Shown: positions 21,498 to 32,228, numbered from the stretch's first letter. The stretch: 38,468 nucleotides of DNA from Strigamia acuminata (GCA_949358305.1 CASHSZ010000027.1:1-38468); one strand, 5' to 3'. Numbers and translations are program-made. Notes: generated by a model from the letters alone, not told the origin.

Positions 21498-24400
21498 ATG
21501 GAAGCGGGAAGTTTATGCTCGGTCGCGTCTCCGCAGGTAAATTTGGGCGGCTTTTACGAATTTTTGCGATATTTTTGTCAATGAATCGCGTCCGTGGTCG
21601 TACGTGTGCACACGTGTGGTCGTCGAACAACGCACATGGATTTTTTGTGTTTGGTCGCGGGAGTGTACGTGAGTGAGCGTTTGCGGTGTAACGTGGATGA
21701 TTTTTACCCGATCGACGGCGAACGAGGTTTATTAAAATTAGACGAATGTATACATTTTTTATTTATTGATTTATATATGCACACGTGTATACCGTATTGG
21801 TCCACTCGTTGCCACGCACCGTCGTCGAGCACGGATTTGTGGTCGTTTTCAAATCGCGCGTTTAGAGCGGAATATGCCGACACAAACGAAAAATGTTTTT
21901 ATTTTTATTTTTATTTTTTATTTTCTCTCCCTTACAGACATCCGACGCAAACAAAGAGACGGAAGGTGGGAAGATGGAAAATGAAAAATTAGAAACCGAG
22001 GAGGGGTCAACCGAAGTTGCAACCACGATGACGGTGAGTGGAAAAATTGTCTCACGATTAACAATATTATTATTATTATTATTATTGATGAAAAATAGAT
22101 AAACAAACACATAAATAAATAAATATTTCTGCCTAATTCGCGAAATAAAAATAGAAAATAATTTATTTATTTCCGCGCGGACATTAAAAATTGATTCATA
22201 TCACGTGTAAAAATTTCATTTTTTTAAATTTAATTTTTTTGTCCCATTTATGCGCGATCTCTTATCTGTGCCAATTTTAAGCAATGACAAACGGTCCCGA
22301 TTCTCCAACCATTTAACAGCATCGAATGCCAATTGCAAAGTAGTGATCAAATTTTTCTTCCGACAATTAAATCTGAGATCCGTGGAGAGGGGCCACGTCG
22401 GGATAGGAATAAATTCTAATATCCGCGTGGAAATGGGCACGGTCCGGGGTACGGACCCGCTATTTTCCATTTTTCTAAACTTTCTTTGTTTTATTTTATT
22501 TTATTTATTTATTTTTTAAACGCTGATTTATTCATGCACATTCGTATCGTTCCAGGACACGGAACCGCACGTGGACGAGAGGTTGGTCACTGTGGAAGCG
22601 TCGACGGCGGTGAGTGAAAGAATTGGCCCATAATCAAAATTAATTTTGCGAGGATAAGCTTTCGTTGCTGGTTCTGGCGCGATCGACGCAATTGTGACCC
22701 ATTCTCCCATGTTTGTGCGCGCGAAAATACGCGAACACGCGCGTCCAATTTTTTGTCGTTCGACGCCCCGCGTCTCAATTTGTTTTACGTGTCCACTCCC
22801 TTCCCTCCCCCCCCCCCCATCCCCCCCCCCCCATTTTTTTTTTTTTTTTTCTTTTAATTGATTTTTCTTTTTCTTTTTCTATTTTTATTCATTTTTTTAT
22901 TTTTATTTTTATTTTTTGTTTTTATTTTTATTTTTTTATTTATTATATTTGCTCGTTTTTAATCAGGCCACAATGGACACATCTCGACGACGTCCAGTGG
23001 AGTCGATTCTGGACGACTCGCAATCGCAACCAACAGAGCCGATGCTGGAGGAATCCCAAGACACGGAATTCAGCGAGTCTCAACCCTCCGAGTCCAGGGT
23101 GGTGTTGTACCACGAAAGGCTGGTGGAGAGGGTGGTGGAGAGGGTGGTGGAGAGGCGGGTGGATAGGCTGATAGAGAGGCGGGCAATAATGGAGGCCATC
23201 GTTGGAGATGCAGGGACGGTGAGTGAATTAGAATTAGAAAAATAGAAATTATACACCGTATATCTCCAAATAGTGCATCCACACGCTATCTGGGGACAAA
23301 TTTTCTCATGTGTACGATCAGAGGCCCGCGCGCGTTATTCGTGAACTAAAATTGTCCCACCGAAGACACGTGTACAAATCGAGGATACCGTTTATCTGTA
23401 AATAGCGCACCCGTGCGCTATTTAAAAATAAATGGTCCCGTGCGTTATTAAAGACCTGCGCTTCAATTCAAACAAACATGAAAAATTATAAGATTACGAA
23501 ATTCGTCAATATTTAACAAAATTAACCAATTTTTTTGTCAAATTTGGTCAAAATTTAGTCAATTTCCATCAAAATTCGTCAATTTTCAACAACATTTCGT
23601 CAATTTTTTAACAATATCTTCGGAGACTTGACTATTGGTCCCGCGCGTAACGACGATCATGTTTCGGAAACGTAACAATCGGCCCCATGCGCTATACGGG
23701 ACCCACACGTTATTCACAAAATCCGCATTCATCCCCACGCCTTAAAACAAGTCCGCGCGCTATCAAAGACCCGCAGAGTAATCACAGATATACTGTATAC
23801 AGTATATGCATTTTTTTTTCTGTTTTGTTTCTTTTTCTTTTCAATCCGTTTGAATATTCACATTTGCTTGTTTCCTGTCAGGCCGCGTCCGAAGTCATGT
23901 CGAACGTCTTGTTTCGAGTCGCACAATGCATCGCGTCTTCCGGGGCACCGGACCATGAACCCGCAACTGCAACGGTAGGCTAAAGAATCAAAGTCGAGTT
24001 TACAAGAGTGTTCTTGACTCTCATGTTTCCGACACGATCGGCGCAGACGAAATGTGAAAACGACCAACCAACGCGCGTCATCTCGAGTTAGGCGCGCACA
24101 TCAAATGCGTGCTCTTTACCGACACATTTAATGTCAGGGTCTATTTAAATTTAATTCATTTATTGGTTAATTTTTTCCTTTTCTTTTTTTTATTACAAGT
24201 TAGTCATTTTAATTGTGGGCGTCTTTTTGGCCCCCTTTTTTCATTTTTATTTATTTATTTATTTATTTATTTATTTTTTAATTATGCACACATTTGTAAT
24301 TATATTTACTCGTTTCTTACCAGGACGGACCCAACGACGACGGTGCCTTGGACCTATCACAAAGCACGGGGCATTCCGTGTGGTCATCGAGCCTGCCACA

Positions 24401-26649
24401 AACGTGAGTTCCACGCGCTCTTCGGGTCTTGCACGCAACGTCTCACAATTTATTTATTTATTTTTTTTTTTTAGAGAAACGGATGGGACGGCGGATGAGA
24501 TTGTGGGGGGGGTTGTGGATGAGATCGTGGAGGAGGTGGGGAAGGCGAGGGCGGCGGAAGAGACTGTGTCGGAGACGGAAAAGGAGATGGCGGTGGAAGA
24601 GACTGTGTCGGAGACGGAGAAGGAGAAGGCGGTGGAAGAGACTGTGTCAGGGAAGGAGGTGGAGAAGGAGACGGTGGTGGAAGAGACTGTGTCGGAGACG
24701 GAGAAGGAGAAGGCGGTGGTAGAGACTGTGTCGGAGACGGAGAAGGAGAAGGCGGTGGAAGAGACTGTGCCGGAGAAGGAGGTGGAGAAAGAGATGGCGG
24801 TGGAAGAGACTGTGTCGGAGACGGAGAAGGAGAAGGCGGTGGAAGAGACTGTGTCAGGGAAGGAGGTGGAGAAGGAGACGGTGGTGGAAGAGACTGTGTC
24901 GGAGACGGAGAAGGAGAAGGCGGTGGTAGAGACTGTGTCGGAGACGGAGAAGGAGAAGGCGGTGGAAGAGACTGTGCCGGAGAAGGAGGTGGAGAAAGAG
25001 ATGGCGGTGGAAGAGACTGTGTCGGAGACGGAGAAGGAGAAGGCGGTGGAAGAGACTGTGTCGGAGACGGAGAAGGAGAAGGCGGTGGTAGAGACTGTGT
25101 CGGAGACGGAGAAGGAGAAGGCGGTGGAAGAGACAGTGGAGGAGATGGGAATAGTGTGGCCGGAGATGGAGGTGGAGTTGGAGAAGGAGAAGGAGACGTG
25201 GAAGGAAACGGCGGTGGAAGAGGCAGTGGAGGAGAAGGAAAAGGAGAAGGAGACGGCGACGGAACCGAAGAAGAGGAAGTGTGTGAGGAAAGGGGGTGCG
25301 AAAAAGAAACGGAAGACCGTTGAGAAGGTGGAAAAGGAAGTATTCGAGGTAACGTAGTAACTGACCATTTTATTTTGACAATCAACGTGATCGCGTTCCA
25401 ATTTGAAATTGAAAAGCGATCACGTTGATTTGACGTAAATTAATAATTCCCGCGCGCGCACTATAATTTAACCCGCAAATTTAATTTGCCGCGCGCGCAT
25501 TGAGCGGATTGATCGTATGAATCCGACCCGCGCACAAACTTGGATTCGACATGCAATATCGTATATTTATTTGCCCGTCTGTTTGTTCGTTTATTCATTT
25601 ATTTATTTTTTTTTTTTCTCCAGTCGTTGCCCAGCACATCAGGGTGCACTTGGACGATGCCAAGCGTTGTGACGGTCCCGTCGTCACCAGACCTGTCACC
25701 GCCGCGGTCGCCACCACTTCAACCAACGGCGACATTAGGCAAAATGCCTTTAATGTGCCCCGTCGTGAGGTTGGAACGGCTGCAGTTGCCGATCCTCACA
25801 CCAATGCCACGTCCTGTCATGTCGGCGCCGTGCCCGGTTATGTCGACGCCGTGTTTCACCGTGCCACCATCTGAGCCCATCGCCCCCCCGCCGCCGCAAG
25901 AACAGCAACTGGCGCGTGTCATCGCCAAGCCGCGAAGATCCGCGTCGAAGCGGCCCGCATCACCGTCATGGGAACCCGCGTCGAAAAGGTCGGAGACTCG
26001 AGTCACGCGGTCGACGGAAAAGGTAACCTGTCTGGTCTATTTGTCTTTGATCGTTTGTTCAATCGTTCCTTCCATTTCTTTCAGATACGAAAGGCATCTG
26101 CATCCCAGGGCTCGGTGGTGCCGTCTGGCAGGGCAGGACCGAGTGGGCTTCCGTCCAACCTTCCGTCCAACTTGTCGATGGAGTTGGATCGACGGTTCGG
26201 AGAGTTCCAGAAATGGGTGCTCCGGAAGGTGGGGGAGGTGGAGACGGGGGCGGTGCCAACACGGCAACGACGCCAGGGTGGAGGGAAAGGAAAGAAGGGA
26301 GAAAAACTCCGGACAGAGGGCGGGAAGTCGTTCTATTGTGCTCTGTGCGCCAAACAACCGGGTAATGAGAAACATACATTTGCTTATTTGTTTGTTTGTT
26401 TATTTTTTGTCTAATTTTTATTTTTTTTTTATTTTTTTTTTTTCCTTTCCCCTCCCGCGTACCTTAGGGGTGTCGAAATACGGATATTTCAGCGAGGACG
26501 CGTACCGCCATTGGCGCCAACATCACCACCTAGACGCAGTTAAGCGCGAGGATGAAATCTCCAAGAGAGTCAGGAAGCATCTGCGGGACTATTCGCGTAG
26601 ACCCGATCTCCTGTTGCCGGTGGGTATTTAATCAATTAGTCGATTCGTT

Positions 26650-26696
<47 letters not shown>

Positions 26697-27683
26697 TTTT
26701 TTCCTCTGTTTCCTAGAAGTTGAAAAAAATGCACAAGGCCCTGAAACGGTGCCCATTCTGCATTGCGAGGCCTGTGGTTGACCGACTAGAGGACCACTGG
26801 TTGGTCAAACACAGATATCGCATTGCATGGGCACCGGGGATGGGAGAGGGAGAGGGAGAGCGCGTCGGAGACAACGACGACGACGACGACGACAACGACG
26901 GTGATTCGGCGTCACGTTCATCATCTTTTCAACGAGGCGATGCGCAGGGAGAGGAACGGGTGTTGCGATCGAGGGTGGTTCCCGTCGCGGAAGGGGGCAG
27001 CGAACCCAACAGCGATCCCAACTATTGGGACGATAACCACGAAATGAAAATCTTTCGCGACGGGAGCATGCGGTTCTCCATTCATTCGCTTACTCTCCTG
27101 CTCTTTACGATACGGGCTCAGGTTCAGGCGGAACAAGTATATATATTTTTATTTTTATTTTTATTTTTATTTTTATTTATTTATTTATGTATATATTTTT
27201 TTTATTTTTTATTTTTTTTTTTAGTATTGGGGCGATCCCGACATCAAGACCCACTTACTCCGGATGCTGGGGATGTTAAACCAATGGAACGACATGTCGG
27301 TGAGTGAATCTACCGCGCGCGTCTACGTCGACACTTTTCGGATATTGATTTTCCCGTTTTATTTGCAGAATAAAGATTTCTCGTTCGTTGATGAGGTGCT
27401 GATGAAGGAGAGGTTTGTCGTCGTCGGCGAGCCCGAGAACGACGAAGGAGAGGGGTGTGGAGAAGAGAGACGCCGGGAAGAAGAGCGTGAAACAGGTGAA
27501 AGGTGTGAAGAGGAAAAAGAAGACGACGAAGATTACAGAAACTCTGAATTTGAGGACGATGCGGAAAGTGATGAGGACGAAGACGAAGAAAAGAAACTGG
27601 CGAGGAAGGAGAAAGAGAAACGGGCAAGGAGCAAGAGAAAGAGGAAAGGAAAGGGAAAGTCGAGCGCCGGAAAGAAAAAGTGA
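21498..27683 (+). CDS. Large repeat-rich protein with two C2H2-like zinc fingers, 13 exons
   Basis: Exons: 21498-21536, 21938-22033, 22556-22609, 22967-23218, 23882-23974, 24324-24403, 24475-25348, 25624-26022, 26085-26361, 26468-26619, 26717-27136, 27225-27299, 27369-27683. Every junction has GT..AG ends and frame is kept throughout, giving about 1041 residues. Order: acidic start; VERVVERVVERR-type helix (about 110-140); a Glu/Lys/Val domain of 13- and 15-residue repeats (about 190-440); basic patch (KKRKCVRKGGAKKKRK); proline-rich linker; C-x2-C-x18-H-x3-H finger (714-740), split by an intron; C-x2-C-x11-H-x4-H finger (784-804); aspartate run; Lys/Glu-rich tail ending in basic clusters. 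Most likely a nuclear DNA- or chromatin-binding protein; no family recognised. The start at 21498 (good ATG context, in frame with exon 2) is the least certain part; ATG 21974 is the alternative. Confidence 0.65.
22807..22966 (+). repeat. Poly-C, poly-T and (TTTTTA)n tract in an intron
   Basis: Two runs of about a dozen C, then about 20 T, then TTTTTA-type repeats up to the AG at 22965-22966. It forms an unusually long pyrimidine tract before the fourth exon of the large plus-strand gene. Confidence 0.8.
24246..24279 (+). repeat. (TTTA)n microsatellite in an intron
   Basis: About eight TTTA units on the coding strand, 45 bp upstream of the acceptor at 24323. Confidence 0.85.
24599..25140 (+). 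repeat. Coding higher-order tandem repeat, 207-bp period
   Basis: Basic units of 39 bp (ETVSETEKEKAVE) and 45 bp (ETVSGKEVEKETVVE or ETVPEKEVEKEMAVE) alternate in the order 13-15-13-13-15 residues. This 207-bp block is repeated at 24599-24805 and 24806-25012 with virtually no change, and then partly again to about 25140. Near-identity at third codon positions points to a very recent duplication or gene conversion. The opposite strand is also open across the tract, only because of the repeat. Confidence 0.9.
25380..25430. repeat. Perfect 15-bp hairpin in an intron
   Basis: AATCAACGTGATCGC at 25380-25394 pairs exactly with GCGATCACGTTGATT at 25416-25430. The 21-base loop itself contains CAATTT-G-AAATTG. 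It lies 31 bp after the donor of the repeat exon of the large plus-strand gene. Confidence 0.85.
26648..26700 (+). repeat. (TTTA)n microsatellite before an acceptor
   Basis: About 13 TTTA units filling most of the 97-bp intron 26620-26716 of the large gene. Confidence 0.9.
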
Positions 27684-28686
27684 ATTCGCCTAATCTGCTC
27701 CTCAAATGTACGAATACATGTTTTAAATTTAATTTTAATTTATTTCACTCCTTTAAAACTCGTTCTTTTTTTACAGACAAATGGGCACGTCGGTGTTTGA
27801 TAGCGACGCAATCGTGTTGTTCGTTGTTCGAGCGCATCATTTTTCGGCACCCCCAATCACAACGATGTCTTCTCTCGCACACGTGGAATGTGGCAGCCTC
27901 GTCCACGTTGAGTCTGGTTCGAGTGGACTCTGACAAAACAGCGAAGCTACTCGAATTCTCGACGTCAGTGTGTTTGGTGTCGTCGTTGTTTCGGTCACAC
28001 GAGTGGCGCCCTCTTCACGTCCGCGCGGAGAAACGCTAAAAATTGCGGACAGCGTTCCAAAACAATCAACGGTCATTCACAGCGAATTACTAATCTGACA
28101 ATAATTTCTGTGTTCTTGGTGTTGTTTTTGATTACGGTGTTGTTCTTTTTAACAATCAAGCATGGTTCTGCGTTTAAAACACACCGATTTTATTTCTTTT
28201 TGTGCTTGTTTGTTTTTTTTTTTTTTTTTTTTTTTTAATTTTATTAGATTTCAAACAAACAGTTTTCCGGATCGAAACTAATTTTTTTTTTGCTTATATT
28301 TAATACTTCTGATAAAAAATAATAATTTATATTTTTCTGAGTTTACAACTTGCAGTTTTATTTTAGTTTTGGTGTGGTAGCATTTAATATTTGCGTGTTT
28401 GTTTGTTTGAATCTCGATTAGTCTGGTATAAAAGATGTTATGTTATGTTTGTTTATTTAATGCTGAATTTTAACAATATTGATTTAAAAAAATAATCGAT
28501 AGATAATTTAACATGTGCATGTTAATTACAAACGAGTTTTAATGATTAAATATGATTATGAAAATTAAAATTAAAATTGAAAACGATTTGAAAAATTAAA
28601 AATGATTTATTCACAAAAAAATAAAGAAATATATATATATATATATAAAAACGAGTTGTTTACAAAAAAAAAAGGAAAAAAAAAAA
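27684..28686. other. Intergenic AT-rich stretch between convergent genes
   Basis: 3' flank of the large plus-strand gene and of the minus-strand alanine-rich gene. A pyrimidine tract with AG at 27763-27775 could be a 3' UTR splice acceptor or part of an unmodelled exon (27776-28039 is open but unrecognised). T-runs lie near 28207-28236 and a (TA)n tract at 28629-28647. On the minus strand, AATAAA near 28605 is the likely polyadenylation signal of the alanine-rich gene. Confidence 0.5.
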
Positions 28687-29103
28687 TTAAAAATTAAAGT
28701 GACGAGTTGCCATCTCGGCCGCGAACAAAGTTGCCCGTCGCACCTCCTCGGCTGCTTCGGATGAGGCTACGGCGGCATCGACAGCCTCTTCAATGGCGGC
28801 CACGACGTTGGGGTCAGTGACGTTGGCCGACGCGACGACCCCTGCCACCGCCGCCACCGACTCCCGTGTCGCTCTGACCGACTGCGACAGAGTCATGGCC
28901 GCTGCGGCAGCCGCCGTGGCCACCATGCTCAAAGACAACGCCGGGTCCCGCACTTGGGCGGCAAACTCAACCGACCCGGTCGCGCGCGCAGTTGCACGCG
29001 CGCGTCCTTCCGCCTCCGCCGACGCACGAAGTGCCGCAATTCGATGTCGCATTATCGGCGGCCGTGGTGGCGGCGGAAGGCTGCAACAAAGAATAAATAA
29101 ATA

Positions 29104-29146
<43 letters not shown>

Positions 29147-29324
29147 CGACCAATCGTGTCAATTTGCAATTTACTCACCTCGGTTGGGCGTCGCGTCTAA
29201 GTGCGAACTGCTGAGGGCGGGGTAGGGGCGACGCCCACATCTCGTTAATCGAGGGGACACCCCTCCACGCCGCCCTACCCCGTCCTCGGATTCGACGCGA
29301 TCGTTCATCATCACTGTCTGCCAT
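28687..29324 (-). CDS. Alanine-rich helical protein, 2 exons
   Basis: Exon 1 runs from ATG 29324 to 29179 and exon 2 from 29080 to the stop at 28687; the junction (phase 2, GT..AG) keeps frame, giving about 179 residues. The N-terminal 50 residues are acidic, then arginine-rich (MADSDDERSRRIRGRGR). The second exon opens with a proline run (LPPPPRPP) followed by about 120 residues very rich in Ala, Val and Glu/Arg, a probable helical bundle. The acceptor CTAG lies directly before the ATG. A good donor (GTAAGTAAAC) at 29906 on the minus strand defines a probable non-coding leader exon ending at 29907. Family unrecognised. Codon third positions are strongly GC-rich, as in the neighbouring genes. 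Confidence 0.62.
29102..29143 (-). repeat. (AATC)n microsatellite in an intron
   Basis: About ten AATC units (GATT on the sense strand) in the intron 29081-29178 of the alanine-rich gene. Confidence 0.9.
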
Positions 29325-29345
29325 CTAGGAAACAAAAATATAAAA

Positions 29346-29347
29346 AA

Positions 29348-29416
<69 letters not shown>

Positions 29417-29420
29417 ATAG
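29346..29420 (-). repeat. (AAAT)n microsatellite upstream of an acceptor
   Basis: About 17 AAAT units (ATTT on the sense strand) ending some 20 bp before the acceptor that precedes the alanine-rich gene's ATG. Confidence 0.9.
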
Positions 29421-30751
29421 ATAAAAGATAATAAAAGTTGAACGAAATAAGCGGAGAAGAAACTTGAGTCGAAGCTGGGATGCATGTTGACGGAACATAT
29501 AAACCCGATGTCGGCAATAACACTGCACCGAGGATGATTTAACAACTTGAAATTGGAAATTCTGTTTTGAATTTTTAAATTTACCGTCTATTTGTTTGTT
29601 ATTTTGATTGATTTTGTAGTGTTTTGTTTTGCGTTGTTCGGTCAGGCTAGATTGGACGTTGGTTTTCGAGTTATTGTGCCACAGTTGTTGCCGAAATCTG
29701 GTATGTATGTCGCGTTCCGTCAACACGGAGGCGAGAAACACTCGCTACGCTTCATCGCGCCCGTCTGTCTAATTATTTGTTTGTTTGTTTGTTCGCTCCT
29801 CCTCAAATTCGTCTATCGAACAATTGTTCAAACCCTCGATCGATAAATTGCCGAATTGATTCAATTCGGACAAATTCCCTCCGGAAACAATCGATTGTTT
29901 ACTTACGGTAAATGCGCGAGTCGAGGTGCGATACCGGGATGCCAATGATGCTTCGTTTGCTTCGCTGTGGTTAATGGTTCCGACACCGGGTTAAACGCGT
30001 CGCTAGCGTCGCGCGTATACAACCGCGCGTGTTTGAAAAATAAAATGAGTGAAAATTAAAGAAAAAATATTTATTGGTGAATTATTAAAATAATTGATAA
30101 ATTAATTAATTAAAAGAAAAAGAAAAAGAAAAAAAATAAAATAAAATAAAATAAAATAAAATAAAATAAATAAATAAGTTTGGCCGTTGCCGCCATCTGT
30201 CGCGTGGACTCATCCACTCACTTGCTCACACTCGCTCACTGTCGACCAACCGTGTGAGAACGTTAAAAGGTAAGTTAACCATTTCACATATTCACATACA
30301 CACATACACACACAAAACTCGCCCACCCGCACTCCTAAATGCACGTCCAAACACGCGCCCAAACGCATATCCACGTGGAATTTGGCGAGCCACGCGCGTA
30401 GCCATTTTTTATTTTTCCGCCCCACGTTGTTGTTGTCGCCGCCAACAGAAACCAAGCGATATTGAGTTTAACGTCTCGCGCGGGGTTTTCGTTTTCTCTT
30501 TTTTCGGGAATTCCCGGTTCCCAGTACCGGAATAGCGTCTTTTCTTTCTTTTTCTTTTCGTCATAAATTATCGTTTTTATCAATTTTTTAGTCAGTCAAA
30601 AGTGGCCATTCTCGTCATTGAAATGTAATAAAATATAACGTTTCGTTGACAAAAATGGCGTCTCGATTTCCAGGTTCCCGACATTAAAACCATAATCCCG
30701 CGTGTTTTGTTTTCACTTTATTACTTTTTTTTTTTTATTTTTTTTTTTTTC
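29421..30751. other. Leader region between two divergent genes
   Basis: Contains the rest of the alanine-rich gene's leader intron (to 29906) and its probable leader exon (29907 to about 30010). Beyond that is an (AAAAT)n tract at 30135-30177. A strong plus-strand donor AAAAG|GTAAGTT at 30268/30269 probably ends a leader exon of the coiled-coil gene that starts at 30752. Both promoters should therefore lie between about 30010 and 30240. Open frames here are short and unsupported. Confidence 0.5.
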
Positions 30752-31313
30752 ATGGAAGAAAAAATGGAATCCACCATGTCGTCTCCTGTCTCCATTTTGC
30801 AGTGCGTCGACTATACGTCGCCGCCGTCGACGATCAGTTGTTCCCCGCCGCCGTCGACGATCATTTGTTCCGGGGCGTCTAATAAACGTCGCTCGGTGGA
30901 TTCGAAGAAAGCGGGCACTCCCGCAAAAAGAAGAAGGGTCAGTATTCTATCAAAATTTTCGCCCACCTATTTATTTGTGTATTCGTTAATTCTCTTTCCT
31001 CGTTTTTCAGAGGTCGCTCTTGACACCAAGGACACCAGGTGCCAGGAAGGTGGAGAGAATAGTTGCGGACAAGATTGAGAAGGCGGTGATGAAAAGGATG
31101 GGGAGGATCGAGAAGACGGTGGCAAAAGGATTCGAGGAGATGATGGCAAGAATGGAGAGAGTTGTGTTGGGTATGGAAGCGAGGTGGCGAGAGCGCCTGG
31201 AGAAGATCGAAGAGGAGGAGGAAAGCGAAGGCGATGGAGAAGAAGATTGCGACGGGAGGGGAAAGGATGCCGGAAAGACTATCAACGACAGTGATGGTTC
31301 GATGGAGTATTAG
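30752..31313 (+). CDS. Coiled-coil protein, paralogue of 17287-17969, 2 exons
   Basis: Exons 30752-30937 and 31011-31313 join in frame (phase 0, GT..AG) to about 162 residues. Exon 1 is serine/proline-rich with a duplicated SPPSTI-x-CS motif, and ends in a bipartite basic cluster (NKRRSVDSKKAGTPAKRRR), a likely nuclear localisation signal. Exon 2 opens LLTPRTPGARKVERIV and forms a long amphipathic helix with VxxxI/M spacing, then an acidic tail. Layout, intron position and phase, and coil type match the minus-strand gene at 17.3-18.0 kb. The T-run and AG at 30757-30758 may be the acceptor of a leader intron; the start would then be the in-frame ATG at 30764. AATAAA is at about 31577. Family unrecognised. 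Confidence 0.65.
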
Positions 31314-31750
31314 GGGGGGGGGAGGGGGTGCGCCTAAAGGAACAAAACTTTATTTGCTGTTCAGTTTATTCATTTATTCGGTTCATTCGTCCATTTATTT
31401 ATTTATTTGTCTGTTTTGCAATTGTTTCACTTCGCTGCACCTGTGTGTGTGTGTGTGTGTGTGTTTTTCTCTTTCCTTTTTCTCAAATTATGGAAAAAGT
31501 TTGTATAATTTTATTTTCGTTCGGTCCATTAAACTAATGCATTCGATCGATTCAGTGTGACATTTTATTAAATTTGAATAAAAGATGTGAAAAAATGGAT
31601 AAAACGCAATGATCGCGCGCGTGACCGAGCGCCTAATTGCGTGACCGTGACTATCCGCTTCCGTCACCGCTCCGGGAGGTTTTCCGATCTTGTACGACAT
31701 AGTAGATGGATGTGGCGTTGGTGGAACCCTTCAAAAATTTAAAAAAAAAA

Positions 31751-31756
<6 letters not shown>

Positions 31757-31795
<39 letters not shown>

Positions 31796-31804
31796 ATAGA
31801 TAGA

Positions 31805-31855
<51 letters not shown>

Positions 31856-31856
31856 A
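31757..31856 (-). repeat. (AAAT)n microsatellite, about 100 bp
   Basis: About 25 near-perfect units, interrupted once by TAGATAGA near 31797. Confidence 0.92.
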
Positions 31857-31984
31857 ATATCATAGAGAAACAAAACAGATGAGAGATCCGTTCGTCGTTT
31901 AGTTACGACGACTGAATAAGTAGTTTAAAACGTAAATAAATTAAATAAAACCAAAAAAAAAATAAGTAAATAAATAAAAGGGAT

Positions 31985-32189
31985 CAAATCTTTCGACCCC
32001 TCCCCCCCCTCCCACAGGCCCTGGGGAAGGGAGTATGTGTAATGGCACGTACACATCGTCTTTTTTGAATATTTATCCCGTAGATATGAAGAAGATCGAC
32101 TGAAACGAAAATTCGGGAGAGTCGAGACTCGAACCCACGACCCACGACTCCGTAAGGCGGGTGACTACCCACTCGACCACCTGGGCCGA
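31985..32189 (-). mobile_element. tRNA-derived SINE candidate
   Basis: On the minus strand, TGGTCGAGTGG (32179-32169) fits the RNA polymerase III A box and GGTTCGAGTCT (32135-32125) the B box, 33 bp apart, as in tRNA genes. The anticodon and T stems pair badly, so this is not a working tRNA gene. About 140 bp of unrelated sequence follows, ending in a TTTATTTA-rich tail. This head-body-tail layout is typical of tRNA-derived SINEs. Ends are approximate. Confidence 0.5.
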
Positions 32190-32215
32190 CGATAAAAGGT
32201 CGCCGTTATCGGTGT

Positions 32216-32228
32216 TGTTGTTTGTTGT

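Noticed and set aside
24454-25401. Very long open frames on the minus strand (proline/serine-rich and serine/phenylalanine-rich)
   Set aside because: They are exact antisense images of the coding tandem repeat on the plus strand. The plus frame has fitting splice sites on both sides and joins eleven other in-frame junctions; the minus frames do not.
27776-28039. Additional coding exon after the large plus-strand gene
   Set aside because: An acceptor-like site precedes it, but the preceding exon already ends in a stop and no start codon or partner exon makes a consistent model; 3' UTR splicing is possible.
31651-31735. Terminal exon of a minus-strand gene
   Set aside because: A pyrimidine tract and AG precede it and it ends in a stop, but no upstream exon with matching donor phase was found up to 32.2 kb.
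32095-32189. A functional tRNA gene on the minus strand
   Set aside because: A and B boxes are good, but the anticodon stem and T stem have mismatches and no proper seven-base anticodon loop can be drawn. SINE origin fits better.
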